Shown in pieces: positions 52,707-61,507 of a stretch of 64,000 bases of DNA. This DNA is from Streptomyces hygroscopicus subsp. hygroscopicus. Its GTDB lineage: Bacteria; Actinomycetota; Actinomycetes; Streptomycetales; Streptomycetaceae. Numbering within the stretch: the first letter of the stretch is position 1; each line of letters opens with the position of its first letter. A model generated the notes under the pieces. It had not been told where the DNA came from. It saw only the letters and a list, made by a program, of their open reading frames with translations, and searched no databases. Position numbers and translations under genes: made by a program. The stretch covers positions 248,001 to 312,000 of the forward strand of contig NZ_BSSM01000010.1 in NCBI RefSeq assembly GCF_030269125.1, given 5' to 3'.

Positions 52707-53627
52707 GTGTCCATGCCTCCGTCGCCGCAGCAGCCGCCGTACCCGAACCAGCCCGGTTCCCCCTACGGCCAGCAGCCTCCTTCCGGCCAGCAGTCCCCCT
52801 ACGGGCAGCAGCCTCCTTCCGGCCAGCAGTCCCCCTACGGCCAGCAGCAGCCCCCTTACGGGCAGCAGCCGCAGAACCCCGGTCCGTACGGCGGCTCGCC
52901 GTACCCCCAGCAGCCCCAGCCGGGGGCCGCCGCGCAGCAGCCGCCGTACCAGGGCTGGGGCGGGATGCCCCCGGTCGTGCCGCCGCCCCCGAAGAAGAGC
53001 CGGGTCGGCCTGATCCTCGGGATCGTCGGCGGTGCCGTCGTGCTGGTCGTGGGCGGCCTGGTCGCCCTCGGCGCGATCGGCTACAAGGCGGCGACCACCT
53101 TCCCCGACGCCAAGAACAAGCTCACGCTGCCGCAGACCCTGCTCGACGGGAAGTACGAGCTGGCCAAGGACCTCTCCGACACCGAGGGCAAGAAGATCGG
53201 GGACGAGGCGGACGGCGCCTGGGACGCCAAGGACACCCACGGTGTCGTCGGCAGCTACAGCCTGGGCGGCGACGACACCAAGGGCACCCTGGTGGTGTCC
53301 GGCATGTACGGCCGGTTCAAGAACACCGACGAGGCCCGCCGCAACATGATGAAGGGCGCCGCCGAGGGTAACGGCGCCAAGGTCGCCGTGCCGGCGAAGG
53401 ACTTCGACCTCGGCGGCATCACGATCACCTGCGAGGTGCTGACCCAGGACTCGCTCGGCTCGAAGATCACGCTGCCCATGTGCGCCTGGGCCGACGACAA
53501 CACCGGCGCCACCATCGCCGTCGTCGACACCCCGCACCTGTCCCAGGACCCCTCGCAGGTCGACCTGGCCGGGCTCGCCAAGCAGACCCTGCGGGTCCGC
53601 TCCGAGGCGGTCAAGCCGATCGGCTGA
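52707..53627 (+). CDS. Membrane-anchored protein with Pro/Gln/Tyr-rich repeat domain
   Basis: This 306-residue protein has a cytoplasmic disordered N-terminus (1-95) of Pro/Gln/Tyr/Gly repeats, a single TM helix (about 100-128) and an extracellular domain of about 175 residues. The layout resembles many Streptomyces proteins with a Gly/Pro/Gln-rich tail. The outer domain has no family I recognise. The start is GTG 52707 or ATG 52713. Its last 17 bp overlap the convergent DUF3291 gene. Confidence 0.85.
   Translation: MSMPPSPQQPPYPNQPGSPYGQQPPSGQQSPYGQQPPSGQQSPYGQQQPPYGQQPQNPGPYGGSPYPQQPQPGAAAQQPPYQGWGGMPPVVPPPPKKSRVGLILGIVGGAVVLVVGGLVALGAIGYKAATTFPDAKNKLTLPQTLLDGKYELAKDLSDTEGKKIGDEADGAWDAKDTHGVVGSYSLGGDDTKGTLVVSGMYGRFKNTDEARRNMMKGAAEGNGAKVAVPAKDFDLGGITITCEVLTQDSLGSKITLPMCAWADDNTGATIAVVDTPHLSQDPSQVDLAGLAKQTLRVRSEAVKPIG
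52761..52838 (+). repeat. 36-bp in-frame tandem repeat
   Basis: CCCTAC starts at 52761, 52797 and 52833, a 36-bp period encoding SPYGQQPPSGQQ. The first two units differ by a single base near their start; the third is partial. Confidence 0.9.
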
Positions 53628-54096
53628 CCGCCGTCTCGTCCCCGGGCGCGAACGGCGCCCGCAGCGTGAAGGCGTACGGCGTCGGGCCGTGCGCCCTCAG
53701 GTGCAGCAGCCGGTCCTCCGCCTCGGCGACCGTCGGGCGGTGGCCGGCCGGCACCCACCACAGCGCGGTCACCGCCTCGTCGAGACGCTCGAAGAACTCC
53801 CGGCGCCGGGCCAGCAACTCCCGGTGCTGCCCCCGGTACATGAACGCGGTGAGCGCGTCCTGGTCCCGCCACACGGACATGTTGACGATCATCCACTCGT
53901 CCCCGAGGACCGGTACGTCGGTCGCGTTGCCGGAGTCGCCCTCGAGTCGCCACACGAAGCCGTCCGAGGCGTCGGCGACCGCGTTCACCGGGTCGAGACC
54001 ATCGACGAAGTCCTTCAGTTCCACTGAGTCCAAGGGGTGTTTGAGGCGGGCGATGTTGACCTGGGCGAGTTCGTACGCGGGTGCGGTATCCGTCAT
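53611..54096 (-). CDS. DUF3291 domain protein
   Basis: This 161-residue cytosolic protein has the DUF3291 pattern: LAQVNIARLKHPLDS at the start, WMIVNMSVWRDQDALTAFMYRGQHREL in the middle and WWVPAGHRPT. The fold is a dimeric ferredoxin-like (antibiotic-monooxygenase-type) barrel. Function is unknown. It overlaps the repeat-domain gene by 17 bp tail to tail. Confidence 0.87.
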   Translation of the reverse strand: MTDTAPAYELAQVNIARLKHPLDSVELKDFVDGLDPVNAVADASDGFVWRLEGDSGNATDVPVLGDEWMIVNMSVWRDQDALTAFMYRGQHRELLARRREFFERLDEAVTALWWVPAGHRPTVAEAEDRLLHLRAHGPTPYAFTLRAPFAPGDETAVSRSA

Positions 54097-54139
54097 GGTC
54101 GAACCCTAAAGAGCACCCGGCTCCCCGGGGAGCCCCGTC

Positions 54140-55642
54140 TCACCGGCCGAGCACCGCCCGCATCACGTCCCGGGCGATCGGCGCCGCGTCGCCCCCGCCG
54201 CTGATCTCGCCCCGGTCCGCCGAGGCGTCCTCCACCACCACCGCGACCGCGACCGCCGGCTCCACCGCGTCCCGGTCCTGCGCCCAGGAGAGGAACCAGG
54301 CGTACGGCAGGCCGGTGTTGCCCACCCCGTGCTGGGCGGTGCCGGTCTTGCCGCCGACGACGGCGCCGGGGATGGCCGCCCGGGTGCCGGTGCCCTCCCG
54401 GACCACCCCGGTCATCAGCTCCTTCAACTGCTCGGCCGTGTACGGGTGCATCACCTGGCGCACCGGGTGCGTCCCGCTCCCGGAGACCGTCTCGCCGCCG
54501 TGCCGGGTCGTCCGCTCCACCAGGTACGGCGTGTGCAGCCGCCCGTCGTCGGCGACGGCCGCCGCGACCATCGCCATCTGCAACGGCGTCGCGCGGGTGT
54601 TGTACTGGCCGATCGAGGACAGCGCCAACTGGGCCTTGTCCACATGGGAGTCGAAGGTGCTGGGCGCGACCGGGAACGGGACGCGCACCCCGCTGTCGTT
54701 GAACCCGAACGCCTCCGCGGTGGCCTTCATGGCCGGCACCCCGACGTCCACGCCCAGCTTGGCGAAGACGGTGTTGCAGGACCACTCGAAGGCGTCCCGC
54801 AGCGAGGTGTCCGCACAGCCGTCCGCCTCGTTGGTCAGCCGGGTCCGGGTGCCGGGCAGCCGATAGGGGTCGGGGGAGTCGGTGCGCGCGTCCAGGTCGG
54901 TGATCACGCCCGCGTCCAGCGCCGCCGCCGCGGTGACCACCTTGAACGTCGATCCCGGCGGATAGGTCTGCCGCACCGCCCGGTTGAGCATCGGCTTGTC
55001 CGGGTCGCCGTTGAGCCGCGCCCACGCGGAGGCCGCCGCCGCGCCGTTGCCGGACAGCAGCGCCGGGTCGTACGACGGGCTGGTCACCAGCGCCAGGATG
55101 CGCCCGGTCGCCGGTTCGATCGCGGCCACCGCGCCCTTGCGGCCGCCGAGCCCCCGGTACGCCGCCTCCTGGGCCGCCCGGTTCAGGGTCGTCACGACGT
55201 CGCCGCCCGGATTCAGGCTCCGCGTCACGTCGTTCCACAGCGGCAGCGGCGCGAGCATCGGGTCGCTGCCGGAGAGCACCCCGTCCTCGGCGTGCTCCAG
55301 GAACGTGGTGCCGTACGACTGCGACGCGAAGCCGGTCACCGGGGCGTACAACGGACCGTCCGCGTAGGCGCGTTCGTAGCGCAGCTGCTCATGGGTGTCC
55401 ACGGAGCCGGTGACCGGCTTGCCGCCCACCAGGATGTCGCCGCGCGGCTGCTGGTAACGGGCGATGGCCGCACGGCGGTTGGCGGGGTTGCCGGTGTAGT
55501 CGCCGGCCTGGACGAGCTGCACCCGGGCCGCGTTGACCAGCAGGGCCGCCAGCAGCAGGGTGCAGAAGGCGCAGGCGTGCCGGATGTACCGGGCCATCGG
55601 CCGGCCGCCCTCGCCGCCGCCCATCCCCGCGTACTCGCTCAC
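54140..55642 (-). CDS. Class B penicillin-binding protein (transpeptidase)
   Basis: This 500-residue protein has one TM helix (about 22-42), a pedestal domain and a transpeptidase domain with S231-T-F-K234, S288-C-N290 and KTGTAQ near 440. All three catalytic motifs are intact, so it should crosslink peptidoglycan outside the membrane. Its GTG start overlaps the stop of the SEDS gene by 4 bp (GTGA), as expected for a SEDS-PBP pair. It is shorter than most class B PBPs and resembles PbpA-type proteins. Confidence 0.94.
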   Translation of the reverse strand: MSEYAGMGGGEGGRPMARYIRHACAFCTLLLAALLVNAARVQLVQAGDYTGNPANRRAAIARYQQPRGDILVGGKPVTGSVDTHEQLRYERAYADGPLYAPVTGFASQSYGTTFLEHAEDGVLSGSDPMLAPLPLWNDVTRSLNPGGDVVTTLNRAAQEAAYRGLGGRKGAVAAIEPATGRILALVTSPSYDPALLSGNGAAAASAWARLNGDPDKPMLNRAVRQTYPPGSTFKVVTAAAALDAGVITDLDARTDSPDPYRLPGTRTRLTNEADGCADTSLRDAFEWSCNTVFAKLGVDVGVPAMKATAEAFGFNDSGVRVPFPVAPSTFDSHVDKAQLALSSIGQYNTRATPLQMAMVAAAVADDGRLHTPYLVERTTRHGGETVSGSGTHPVRQVMHPYTAEQLKELMTGVVREGTGTRAAIPGAVVGGKTGTAQHGVGNTGLPYAWFLSWAQDRDAVEPAVAVAVVVEDASADRGEISGGGDAAPIARDVMRAVLGR

Positions 55643-57000
55643 GGCGCCTCCCTGCCGTCGTACTGACTGCGTGCCGAGTCGCTCACCCGGATCAGCAGGG
55701 CCACGATCGCCCAGTTGGTGACCACCGAGGAGCCGCCCTGGGCGAGGAACGGCATGGCCATGCCGGTCAGCGGGATCAGCCCGGTGACCCCGCCCGCGAT
55801 CACGAACACCTGGAGGGCCAGGATCGAGGCGAGCCCCACCGCGAGCAGCCGCCCGAACGGCTCGCGCAGTGCGAGGCCCGCCCGGTAGCCGCGCTCCACC
55901 AGCAGCGCGTACAGCAGAATGATCGCCGCGAGGCCCGCGAGGCCCAGCTCCTCGCCCGCGGTGGCCAGGATGAAGTCCGACTTGGTGGCGAAGCCGATGA
56001 GCACCGAGTGCCCGAGTCCGAGGCCGGTGCCGAGCAGCCCTCCCGCGGCGAACGCGAACAGCGACTGGGACAGCTGGTTGGGGCCACGGCCCGCCTCGAT
56101 GGTGGCGAACGGGTGCAGCCAGTCCGCGATCCGCGCGCCCACGTGCGGCTCCACCCGGCCCACGGCCACCGCGCCCAGCACCGCGAGCACCAGCCCCACC
56201 GCGATCCAGCCGGTGCGCCCGGTGGCGACGTACAGCAGCATGACGAACAGCCCGAAGAACAGCAGCGAGGTGCCGAGGTCGCGCTCCAGGACCAGCACGC
56301 CGACGCTGAGCAGCCAGATCGTCACGAGCGGGCCGAGCACCCGCCCGGTCGGGAACTGCATCCGCCAGATCCGGCGGCCGGTGTACGCGAGCGCGTTGCG
56401 GTTGGCGGCGAGGTACGCGGCGAAGAACACCGCCAGCAGCACCTTCGCGAACTCGCCCGGCTGGATGGAGAAGCCGGCGACGCGGATCCAGATCCGGGCG
56501 CCGTTGACCGCCGGGAAGAGGATCGGCGCCAGCAGCAGGACGAGCGCGGCGACCACGCAGACGTAGGAGTACCGCTGGAGCACCCGGTGGTCGCGCAACA
56601 GCAGGACGACGACGATGAACAGGGCCACCCCGAGCGTGGACCACACCAGTTGCGCGGGGGCCGCGTGGTCGCCCGGCGTCTCCAGGTCCAGCCGGTAGAT
56701 CAGCACCAGACCGAGGCCGTTGAGCAGCACCCCGATCGGCAGCGGCAGCGGATCGGCGTACGGCGCCCGCAGCCGTACGGCGAGATGGGCGACGAGCGCG
56801 AGGACCCCGAGCCCGGCCCCGTACGCCAGCGCCCCCGGCGGCACGCGCCCGGCCCGTGCCAGGCCCACCGCGCAGTACCCGTACACGGACAGCGTCACGG
56901 CCAGCACGATCAGGGCCAGCTCGATGCCGCGGCGCCGGGGCAGCCGTACGTCGGCCACGGCCGTCGGGGCCGCCGCCGCGGCGGTTCCGGCGTTGCTCAT
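55639..57000 (-). CDS. SEDS family (RodA/FtsW) protein, divergent
   Basis: This 453-residue protein has about ten to twelve TM segments of the SEDS peptidoglycan polymerase family. It retains NGARIWI (166-172), QPGEFAK (180-186) and LERDLGTSLL (238-247). In the fourth outer loop the usual DPxGxGYQ is replaced by HPFATIEAGRGPNQLSQ (296-312), so the Asp thought to be catalytic seems to be missing. It is coupled to the class B PBP gene downstream and lies 48 bp after a histidine kinase gene on the same strand. It is probably a non-essential paralogue of the core FtsW/RodA proteins. Confidence 0.92.
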   Translation of the reverse strand: MSNAGTAAAAAPTAVADVRLPRRRGIELALIVLAVTLSVYGYCAVGLARAGRVPPGALAYGAGLGVLALVAHLAVRLRAPYADPLPLPIGVLLNGLGLVLIYRLDLETPGDHAAPAQLVWSTLGVALFIVVVLLLRDHRVLQRYSYVCVVAALVLLLAPILFPAVNGARIWIRVAGFSIQPGEFAKVLLAVFFAAYLAANRNALAYTGRRIWRMQFPTGRVLGPLVTIWLLSVGVLVLERDLGTSLLFFGLFVMLLYVATGRTGWIAVGLVLAVLGAVAVGRVEPHVGARIADWLHPFATIEAGRGPNQLSQSLFAFAAGGLLGTGLGLGHSVLIGFATKSDFILATAGEELGLAGLAAIILLYALLVERGYRAGLALREPFGRLLAVGLASILALQVFVIAGGVTGLIPLTGMAMPFLAQGGSSVVTNWAIVALLIRVSDSARSQYDGREAP

Positions 57001-57048
57001 GCCCGGAACCTACCCAAAACACACTATTTGTTCTTGCGTTGTGGGCCG

Positions 57049-58299
57049 TCAGCGCGGCGAAGCCACCGGCAGGACCAATGTCGCCACCGCGCCCCCGTCC
57101 ACCGCGTTCCGGAACGACAGCCGCGCCCCGAGGACCTCCGCCTGCCCCACCGCGATGGTCAGCCCGAGCCCGTGCCCCTTCGCGCCGCCCTCGGTCCGAA
57201 ACCTCTGCGGCCCGTGCGCGACCAGGTACTCCGGATACCCGCCCCCGTGGTCCCGCACCGTCACCACGGGCCCGTTCACCGTCAGCAGCACCGGCGACGC
57301 CCCGTGCTTGTGCGCGTTGGCCACCAGGTTCCCCAGCACCCGTTCGAGCCGCCGCCGGTCCGTCTCCACGAGGGCGTCCTGCACGACCCGTACCTCGGTG
57401 TCCGTCCCCGACGCCCGCACCACCCGCTTCGCGAGCGCCCCCAGCTCCTCGGCGTCGACGTCCAGCCGCTCCCGCCCGGTGTCCAGGCGGGAGATCTCCA
57501 GCAGGTCCTCGGTGAGCGTGCGCAGCGCCGCCACCCGGTCCCGCACCAGCTCCGTCGGCCGCCCCGGCGGCAGCAGTTCCGCCGCCGCGTGCAGCCCGGT
57601 GAGCGGCGTGCGCAGCTCGTGCGCCACGTCCGCGGTGAACCGCTGCTCGCTGAGCAGTTTGCCCTGGAGCGAGGACGCCATCGAGTCCAGCGCCGCGGCC
57701 ACCGCGGCCACCTCGTCATGGGGCCGGGACGAATCCTTCGTCCGGGGGTCCTCCACGCGCGCGTCCAGGTCGCCCGCGCTGATCCGGCGGGCCACCCGAG
57801 CCGTGTCGTGCAGCCGCCGCGTCACCCGGGACACGGCGAACACGCCGACCAGCACGGTCGCGCCGATCGCGAGCACGGACGACCACAGGATCGAGGAGTC
57901 GAGCCCGGCGATGGTGCGCGACTGCTGCGAGTAGTCGATCTCCACGGCGAGCGCCCGGCGCCCCCGTACCGGGCCCGCCGCCCACATCGTCGGCCGCCCC
58001 CGGTGCGTGGACACCATGGTGCCGCGCTGCCCGGAGGCCGCGAGCCGCCGCAGCGAGCCGGGCAGGCCCTCGGGGTCAAGCCCGGCGTTCGGCATCAGCG
58101 CGTCCCCCGCCTCGTAGGCGCGGGTGGCGTCCGCGAGCCGGGACAGGGCGAGGCCGCGGGCCTGGCCGACGGTCTGGTTGGTCACCGAGACGTGCACGAG
58201 CACGCCGAGCAGCGCGGCCAGCGCGCAGCACATCACGGTGATGAACACGGCCGCCTTCACGGCGAGGGGCCCGGCCCAGCGGGTCAGCGGCAGCCTCAT
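57049..58299 (-). CDS. Orphan sensor histidine kinase
   Basis: This 416-residue kinase has a TM helix (about 14-38), an extracellular sensor region (about 40-130), a second TM (about 135-155), a HAMP domain, HisKA with FTADVAHELRTPLTGL and HATPase_c with a GHGLGLTIA box. No response regulator is encoded next to it in this window. Its ATG overlaps the stop of the upstream lipoprotein gene (ATGA), an arrangement like the lipoprotein and kinase genes of the cse envelope-stress system. It probably senses an envelope state. Confidence 0.92.
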   Translation of the reverse strand: MRLPLTRWAGPLAVKAAVFITVMCCALAALLGVLVHVSVTNQTVGQARGLALSRLADATRAYEAGDALMPNAGLDPEGLPGSLRRLAASGQRGTMVSTHRGRPTMWAAGPVRGRRALAVEIDYSQQSRTIAGLDSSILWSSVLAIGATVLVGVFAVSRVTRRLHDTARVARRISAGDLDARVEDPRTKDSSRPHDEVAAVAAALDSMASSLQGKLLSEQRFTADVAHELRTPLTGLHAAAELLPPGRPTELVRDRVAALRTLTEDLLEISRLDTGRERLDVDAEELGALAKRVVRASGTDTEVRVVQDALVETDRRRLERVLGNLVANAHKHGASPVLLTVNGPVVTVRDHGGGYPEYLVAHGPQRFRTEGGAKGHGLGLTIAVGQAEVLGARLSFRNAVDGGAVATLVLPVASPR

Positions 58300-59024
58300 G
58301 ACGCGCTCGGGGAGGCGGACGGTGACGCGGTGGGCTTGCGCGGGCCGCGGCCCGTGCCGGTGTGCAGGTACTCGTCCCGCGAGAACACCATCGCGCGCTG
58401 GCCGGGGTCCCACTCCCAGGTGGTGCGGTACTCGTAGCCCGAGATGTCGGCCGGGTTGCGCTCGATCAGCGCGCGCCCCGCCAGTTCCACGCCGAGGATC
58501 GCGTCGTTGTCGGCCAGCACCTGCACCAGGTGCCCGCCCTCGACGGTGTAGACCCGGACGGCCGTCTGGTTGGTCGGGTACAGCCGGAAGCCGAGCGTCA
58601 GATCGGGCCGGCCGTCCCCGGTCAGATCCCGGTAGTACGGCTTGAGCAGCGGGCACAGCGCCCGGTCGCCGCCCGGCCGGCACTCCTTCACCCGGTCCAC
58701 GGTCGCGTGGTACGGCCCCTTGGACCCGTAGTCGTCCGGGTGCGCCTTCAGCTCCGCCTCGACGACGTCCACCGGATCGATCGCGCGGATGTCGTCGCCG
58801 CGGACGGTCAGCCCCTTGACGGTCTCGCGGGTCGCCACGTCGTACGGGTAGGCCGGGCTGGAGGCCGGGCGCAGGTCGGGCCAGAGCTTGGCGGGGCTGT
58901 CCGCGGCCTGGGTCGGCCCGGCGCTCTGGAGCTGGCCGGCGTCCCCACAGGCCGCCGCCGTCGCCGACAGCAGGGCGACGGCGGCCGCGGCGAGGGCGGT
59001 GCGCACAGGGCGACGGAAGGGCAC
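58296..59024 (-). CDS. Lipoprotein coupled to histidine kinase
   Basis: This 242-residue protein has a signal peptide ending in SATAAAC, a weak but acceptable lipobox (Cys at about 26). The mature domain has an EF-hand-like loop YYRDLTGDGRPDLTLG near the middle, with a Asp-x-Asn/Thr-x-Asp pattern, and a Pro/Ser-rich tail. I do not recognise the family. It is the first gene of the putative four-gene operon and overlaps the kinase start codon. Like CseA it could modulate the kinase. Confidence 0.82.
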   Translation of the reverse strand: MPFRRPVRTALAAAAVALLSATAAACGDAGQLQSAGPTQAADSPAKLWPDLRPASSPAYPYDVATRETVKGLTVRGDDIRAIDPVDVVEAELKAHPDDYGSKGPYHATVDRVKECRPGGDRALCPLLKPYYRDLTGDGRPDLTLGFRLYPTNQTAVRVYTVEGGHLVQVLADNDAILGVELAGRALIERNPADISGYEYRTTWEWDPGQRAMVFSRDEYLHTGTGRGPRKPTASPSASPSAS

Positions 59025-59144
59025 GGTGCTCCTGGGACGGTGGTTTCGCAGGTCAGTAGGCCAGTATGCACATAGATTCCAAGGAAGCCCCTTTTCGTCC
59101 GTTCTGCACCCACGGGCTCCGGGCGCCGGGTGCCCCGACAGAGG

Positions 59145-59651
59145 CTACTCGGCCAGTTCCTCCAGCAGCCGCACGGTATGCAGCCCGGCCCGCAGATACG
59201 CCACGAACAGCTCGTTGTGCAGCGCCCACGCCGAGCGCCGGGACCGGATCAGCCGGATGGCCTCGTCCGCCGACCCGCCCTGCTGGACGAGCGCGTGCGC
59301 CACCACCAGACCCGAGCGGTTGTACCCGTGGTAGCAGCGCACCAGCACCCGGCGGCCCGCTTCCGACGCCTCGTTCGCCGCCCGCGCCAGCCGGATCACC
59401 CCGGCGAGCTGCGTGCCGTCCAGCGGTCCGTCCGGTATCGGCCACACATGGTGCTCGACGCCCGCGTCCGGGCCGTACCCCGGCAGCCGCAGCAGCGACT
59501 GCACCACGTCGAACTCGTCCCGTACGACGGCGACCTCCAGTCGCCCCGTACGCCCCCGGTACTCGTGTCCGCCCATCCACAGACCGGGCACGATCTCGCT
59601 CCACGGGTTCCGTGGAGCAGGCACGTCGGGCTGCATCCCGCGGGTCCGCAC
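59145..59651 (-). CDS. Protein tyrosine / dual-specificity phosphatase
   Basis: This protein of about 168 residues has the phosphatase P-loop RCYHGYNRSG (C-x5-R) with the catalytic Cys at about 110, and an upstream WPIPDG likely to hold the general acid Asp. It resembles cytosolic dual-specificity phosphatases. I use the GTG at 59649-59651, which follows GGGGAGG at good spacing; an ATG at 59636 is the alternative. It is divergent from the NERD gene. Confidence 0.85.
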   Translation of the reverse strand: MRTRGMQPDVPAPRNPWSEIVPGLWMGGHEYRGRTGRLEVAVVRDEFDVVQSLLRLPGYGPDAGVEHHVWPIPDGPLDGTQLAGVIRLARAANEASEAGRRVLVRCYHGYNRSGLVVAHALVQQGGSADEAIRLIRSRRSAWALHNELFVAYLRAGLHTVRLLEELAE

Positions 59652-59750
59652 CGGCGCCTCCCCAACTCCCCTGCGCAGGGCCGCTCTCCACGGTAACCGG
59701 TCTTGCCCCGGAAGCACCCGGCCTGTTCCCATGGTCGAGGGGTGATGCGC

Positions 59751-60554
59751 ATGAGCGGACTGCGCGTGGTGCCGGCCCACCGGCACGGCCGGGACCGGCT
59801 GTACGTCTGCCGCCCGGACGGCGGCAACATCGCCTGGTACGACCGGGACGCCGGCCGGGTCGACCTCCTCGTCGAGGACGAGCGGGAACAGGTACTCGAA
59901 GCCCTGAAGCCCTTCCTCAGCGGCCCGGTGACCGTGGGGCCGCCCCCGGTCCCCACACCCGCCGAACTCGCCCGGCTGTCCCTGCACCCGGACGACGACC
60001 TCGCGCCCAACCGCCCCGGCGAGGCGCTGCTGATCGCCCTCGACCGCGACCCCGGAGCCGGGCACCGGCTGCGTCCCGACCCGCGCCGGCGCGCCCTGCT
60101 GGCCGAGCGGACCGTCGGCGACACGCTCGACGGCCTGGAGGGCGCCGGCTGGCACACCCTGCACTCGCTGCCGCTGCCCGGCGGCGACCGCGTCCACCAT
60201 CTGCTGATCGGCCCCGGCGGACTGTTCGCCGTGCACGCCCTGTACGCCCGCAGGGCGCGGGTGCGGGTCGCCGACCCGATGGTCACCGTGGGCCGGCACG
60301 CGCCCGAGCCCCTGCTGCGCCTGCTGCGCACCCGGGCCGACCGCGCCGCCTACGCCCTGACCGCCGAGGTGCGCCCGGTCCTCGCCCTGACCGACCCGGC
60401 CGGGGTGACCCTGACCGCCGCGGCGCGGGGCGTACGCATCCTGTCCGCCGCGGAGCTGACGGGACTGGCCCGGCTGGGCGGGGTGCTGAAACCGGGGGAC
60501 GTGGAGGCGTTGCACGCGATGGCGCGGGACCGGCGGACGTGGGAGAAGGTCTAG
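59751..60554 (+). CDS. NERD domain protein
   Basis: This protein of about 267 residues has an N-terminal basic stretch and a C-terminal NERD (nuclease-related) domain: AERTVGDTLDGLEGAGWHTL, then LPLPGGDRVHHLLIGPGGLFAVHA. Some catalytic positions of active nucleases are not evident. ATG 59751 is preferred for its spacing to a GAGGGG site; GTG 59742 and ATG 59745 are in the same frame. It converges on the ligD gene, 12 bp apart. Confidence 0.85.
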   Translation: MSGLRVVPAHRHGRDRLYVCRPDGGNIAWYDRDAGRVDLLVEDEREQVLEALKPFLSGPVTVGPPPVPTPAELARLSLHPDDDLAPNRPGEALLIALDRDPGAGHRLRPDPRRRALLAERTVGDTLDGLEGAGWHTLHSLPLPGGDRVHHLLIGPGGLFAVHALYARRARVRVADPMVTVGRHAPEPLLRLLRTRADRAAYALTAEVRPVLALTDPAGVTLTAAARGVRILSAAELTGLARLGGVLKPGDVEALHAMARDRRTWEKV

Positions 60555-60566
60555 GGGACCGGGTTC

Positions 60567-61454
60567 TCAGGGCAGGGTCGCGGCTCGTTTCCGGTCCAGC
60601 AGGGGTGCCAGCAGGTCGCCGTGCGCCCGCAGCCGTGGTGCGATGTCCTCGGCCTGGAACTCCAGGTGCCCCGCTGACCGGCACTCGGCGACCTCGTCCC
60701 AGGTCACGGGCGCGGAGACCAGCGGGGCGCGGCGGGCGCGCAGGGTGTAGGGGGAGGCGGTGGTCTTGCGGGCCGCGTTCTGGCTCCAGTCCACGAACAC
60801 CTTCCCCGGCCGCAGGCTCTTGGTCATCCGGTGCACCACCAGGCGGGGCAGCGCCCGCTCCGCCTCCACCGCGAGCGCCCTGGCGTACTCGCTGGTCCGC
60901 TCCGAGGAGGCGCCGGACACCGCCGCCAGCAGGTGCAGCCCCTTGGACCCGGCCGTCTTCGGGTACGCCTCGATCCCGTCCGCCGCGAGCCGCTCGCGCA
61001 GCCACAGGGCGACCTCGCAGCACTGCACGATCGTCGCCGGTGCCCCGGGGTCGAGGTCGAACACCAGTCGGTCCGCCTCGTCCGGCGACCGCACCAGCCA
61101 CTGGTGCGTGTGGAACTCGGTGACGAGGTTCGCCGCCCAGACGAGGCTCGGCAGATCCTGTACGACGACCATCCGGGCCGGGCTGTCCGCCGACGACCTC
61201 GGCACCTCGGCGGTCGTGACCCACTCGGGTGTACCCGGCGGCACGTTCTTGGTGAAGAACAGCTGGCCCCCGGGCCCGTCCGGATAGCGCAGGAACGACA
61301 CCGCGCGGTCGCGCAGGTGCGGGAGCAGCACGTCGGCGATGGTCGCGTAGTAGTGCACCAGCTCCGCCTTGGTGAAGCCGGTCTCCGGATACAGCACCTT
61401 CTCCAGGTTGGTCAGCGGGACCCGCCGCCCCTCCACCTCTGTGATAGGCGTCAT
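60567..61454 (-). CDS. ligD: LigD polymerase-domain protein (NHEJ)
   Basis: This 295-residue protein is a stand-alone LigD polymerase (primase-polymerase) domain with metal-binding VFDLDPG, GSKGLHL and KVFVDWSQN motifs. It fills and extends ends in bacterial non-homologous end joining, together with Ku. No ligase domain is fused to it. It is divergent from ku with only 53 bp between the start codons. Confidence 0.94.
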   Translation of the reverse strand: MTPITEVEGRRVPLTNLEKVLYPETGFTKAELVHYYATIADVLLPHLRDRAVSFLRYPDGPGGQLFFTKNVPPGTPEWVTTAEVPRSSADSPARMVVVQDLPSLVWAANLVTEFHTHQWLVRSPDEADRLVFDLDPGAPATIVQCCEVALWLRERLAADGIEAYPKTAGSKGLHLLAAVSGASSERTSEYARALAVEAERALPRLVVHRMTKSLRPGKVFVDWSQNAARKTTASPYTLRARRAPLVSAPVTWDEVAECRSAGHLEFQAEDIAPRLRAHGDLLAPLLDRKRAATLP

Positions 61455-61507
61455 AGGATGACAATCCCAGACAAACCGGGACGAATGGGAAAGGAAGGGT
61501 GCGGCAC

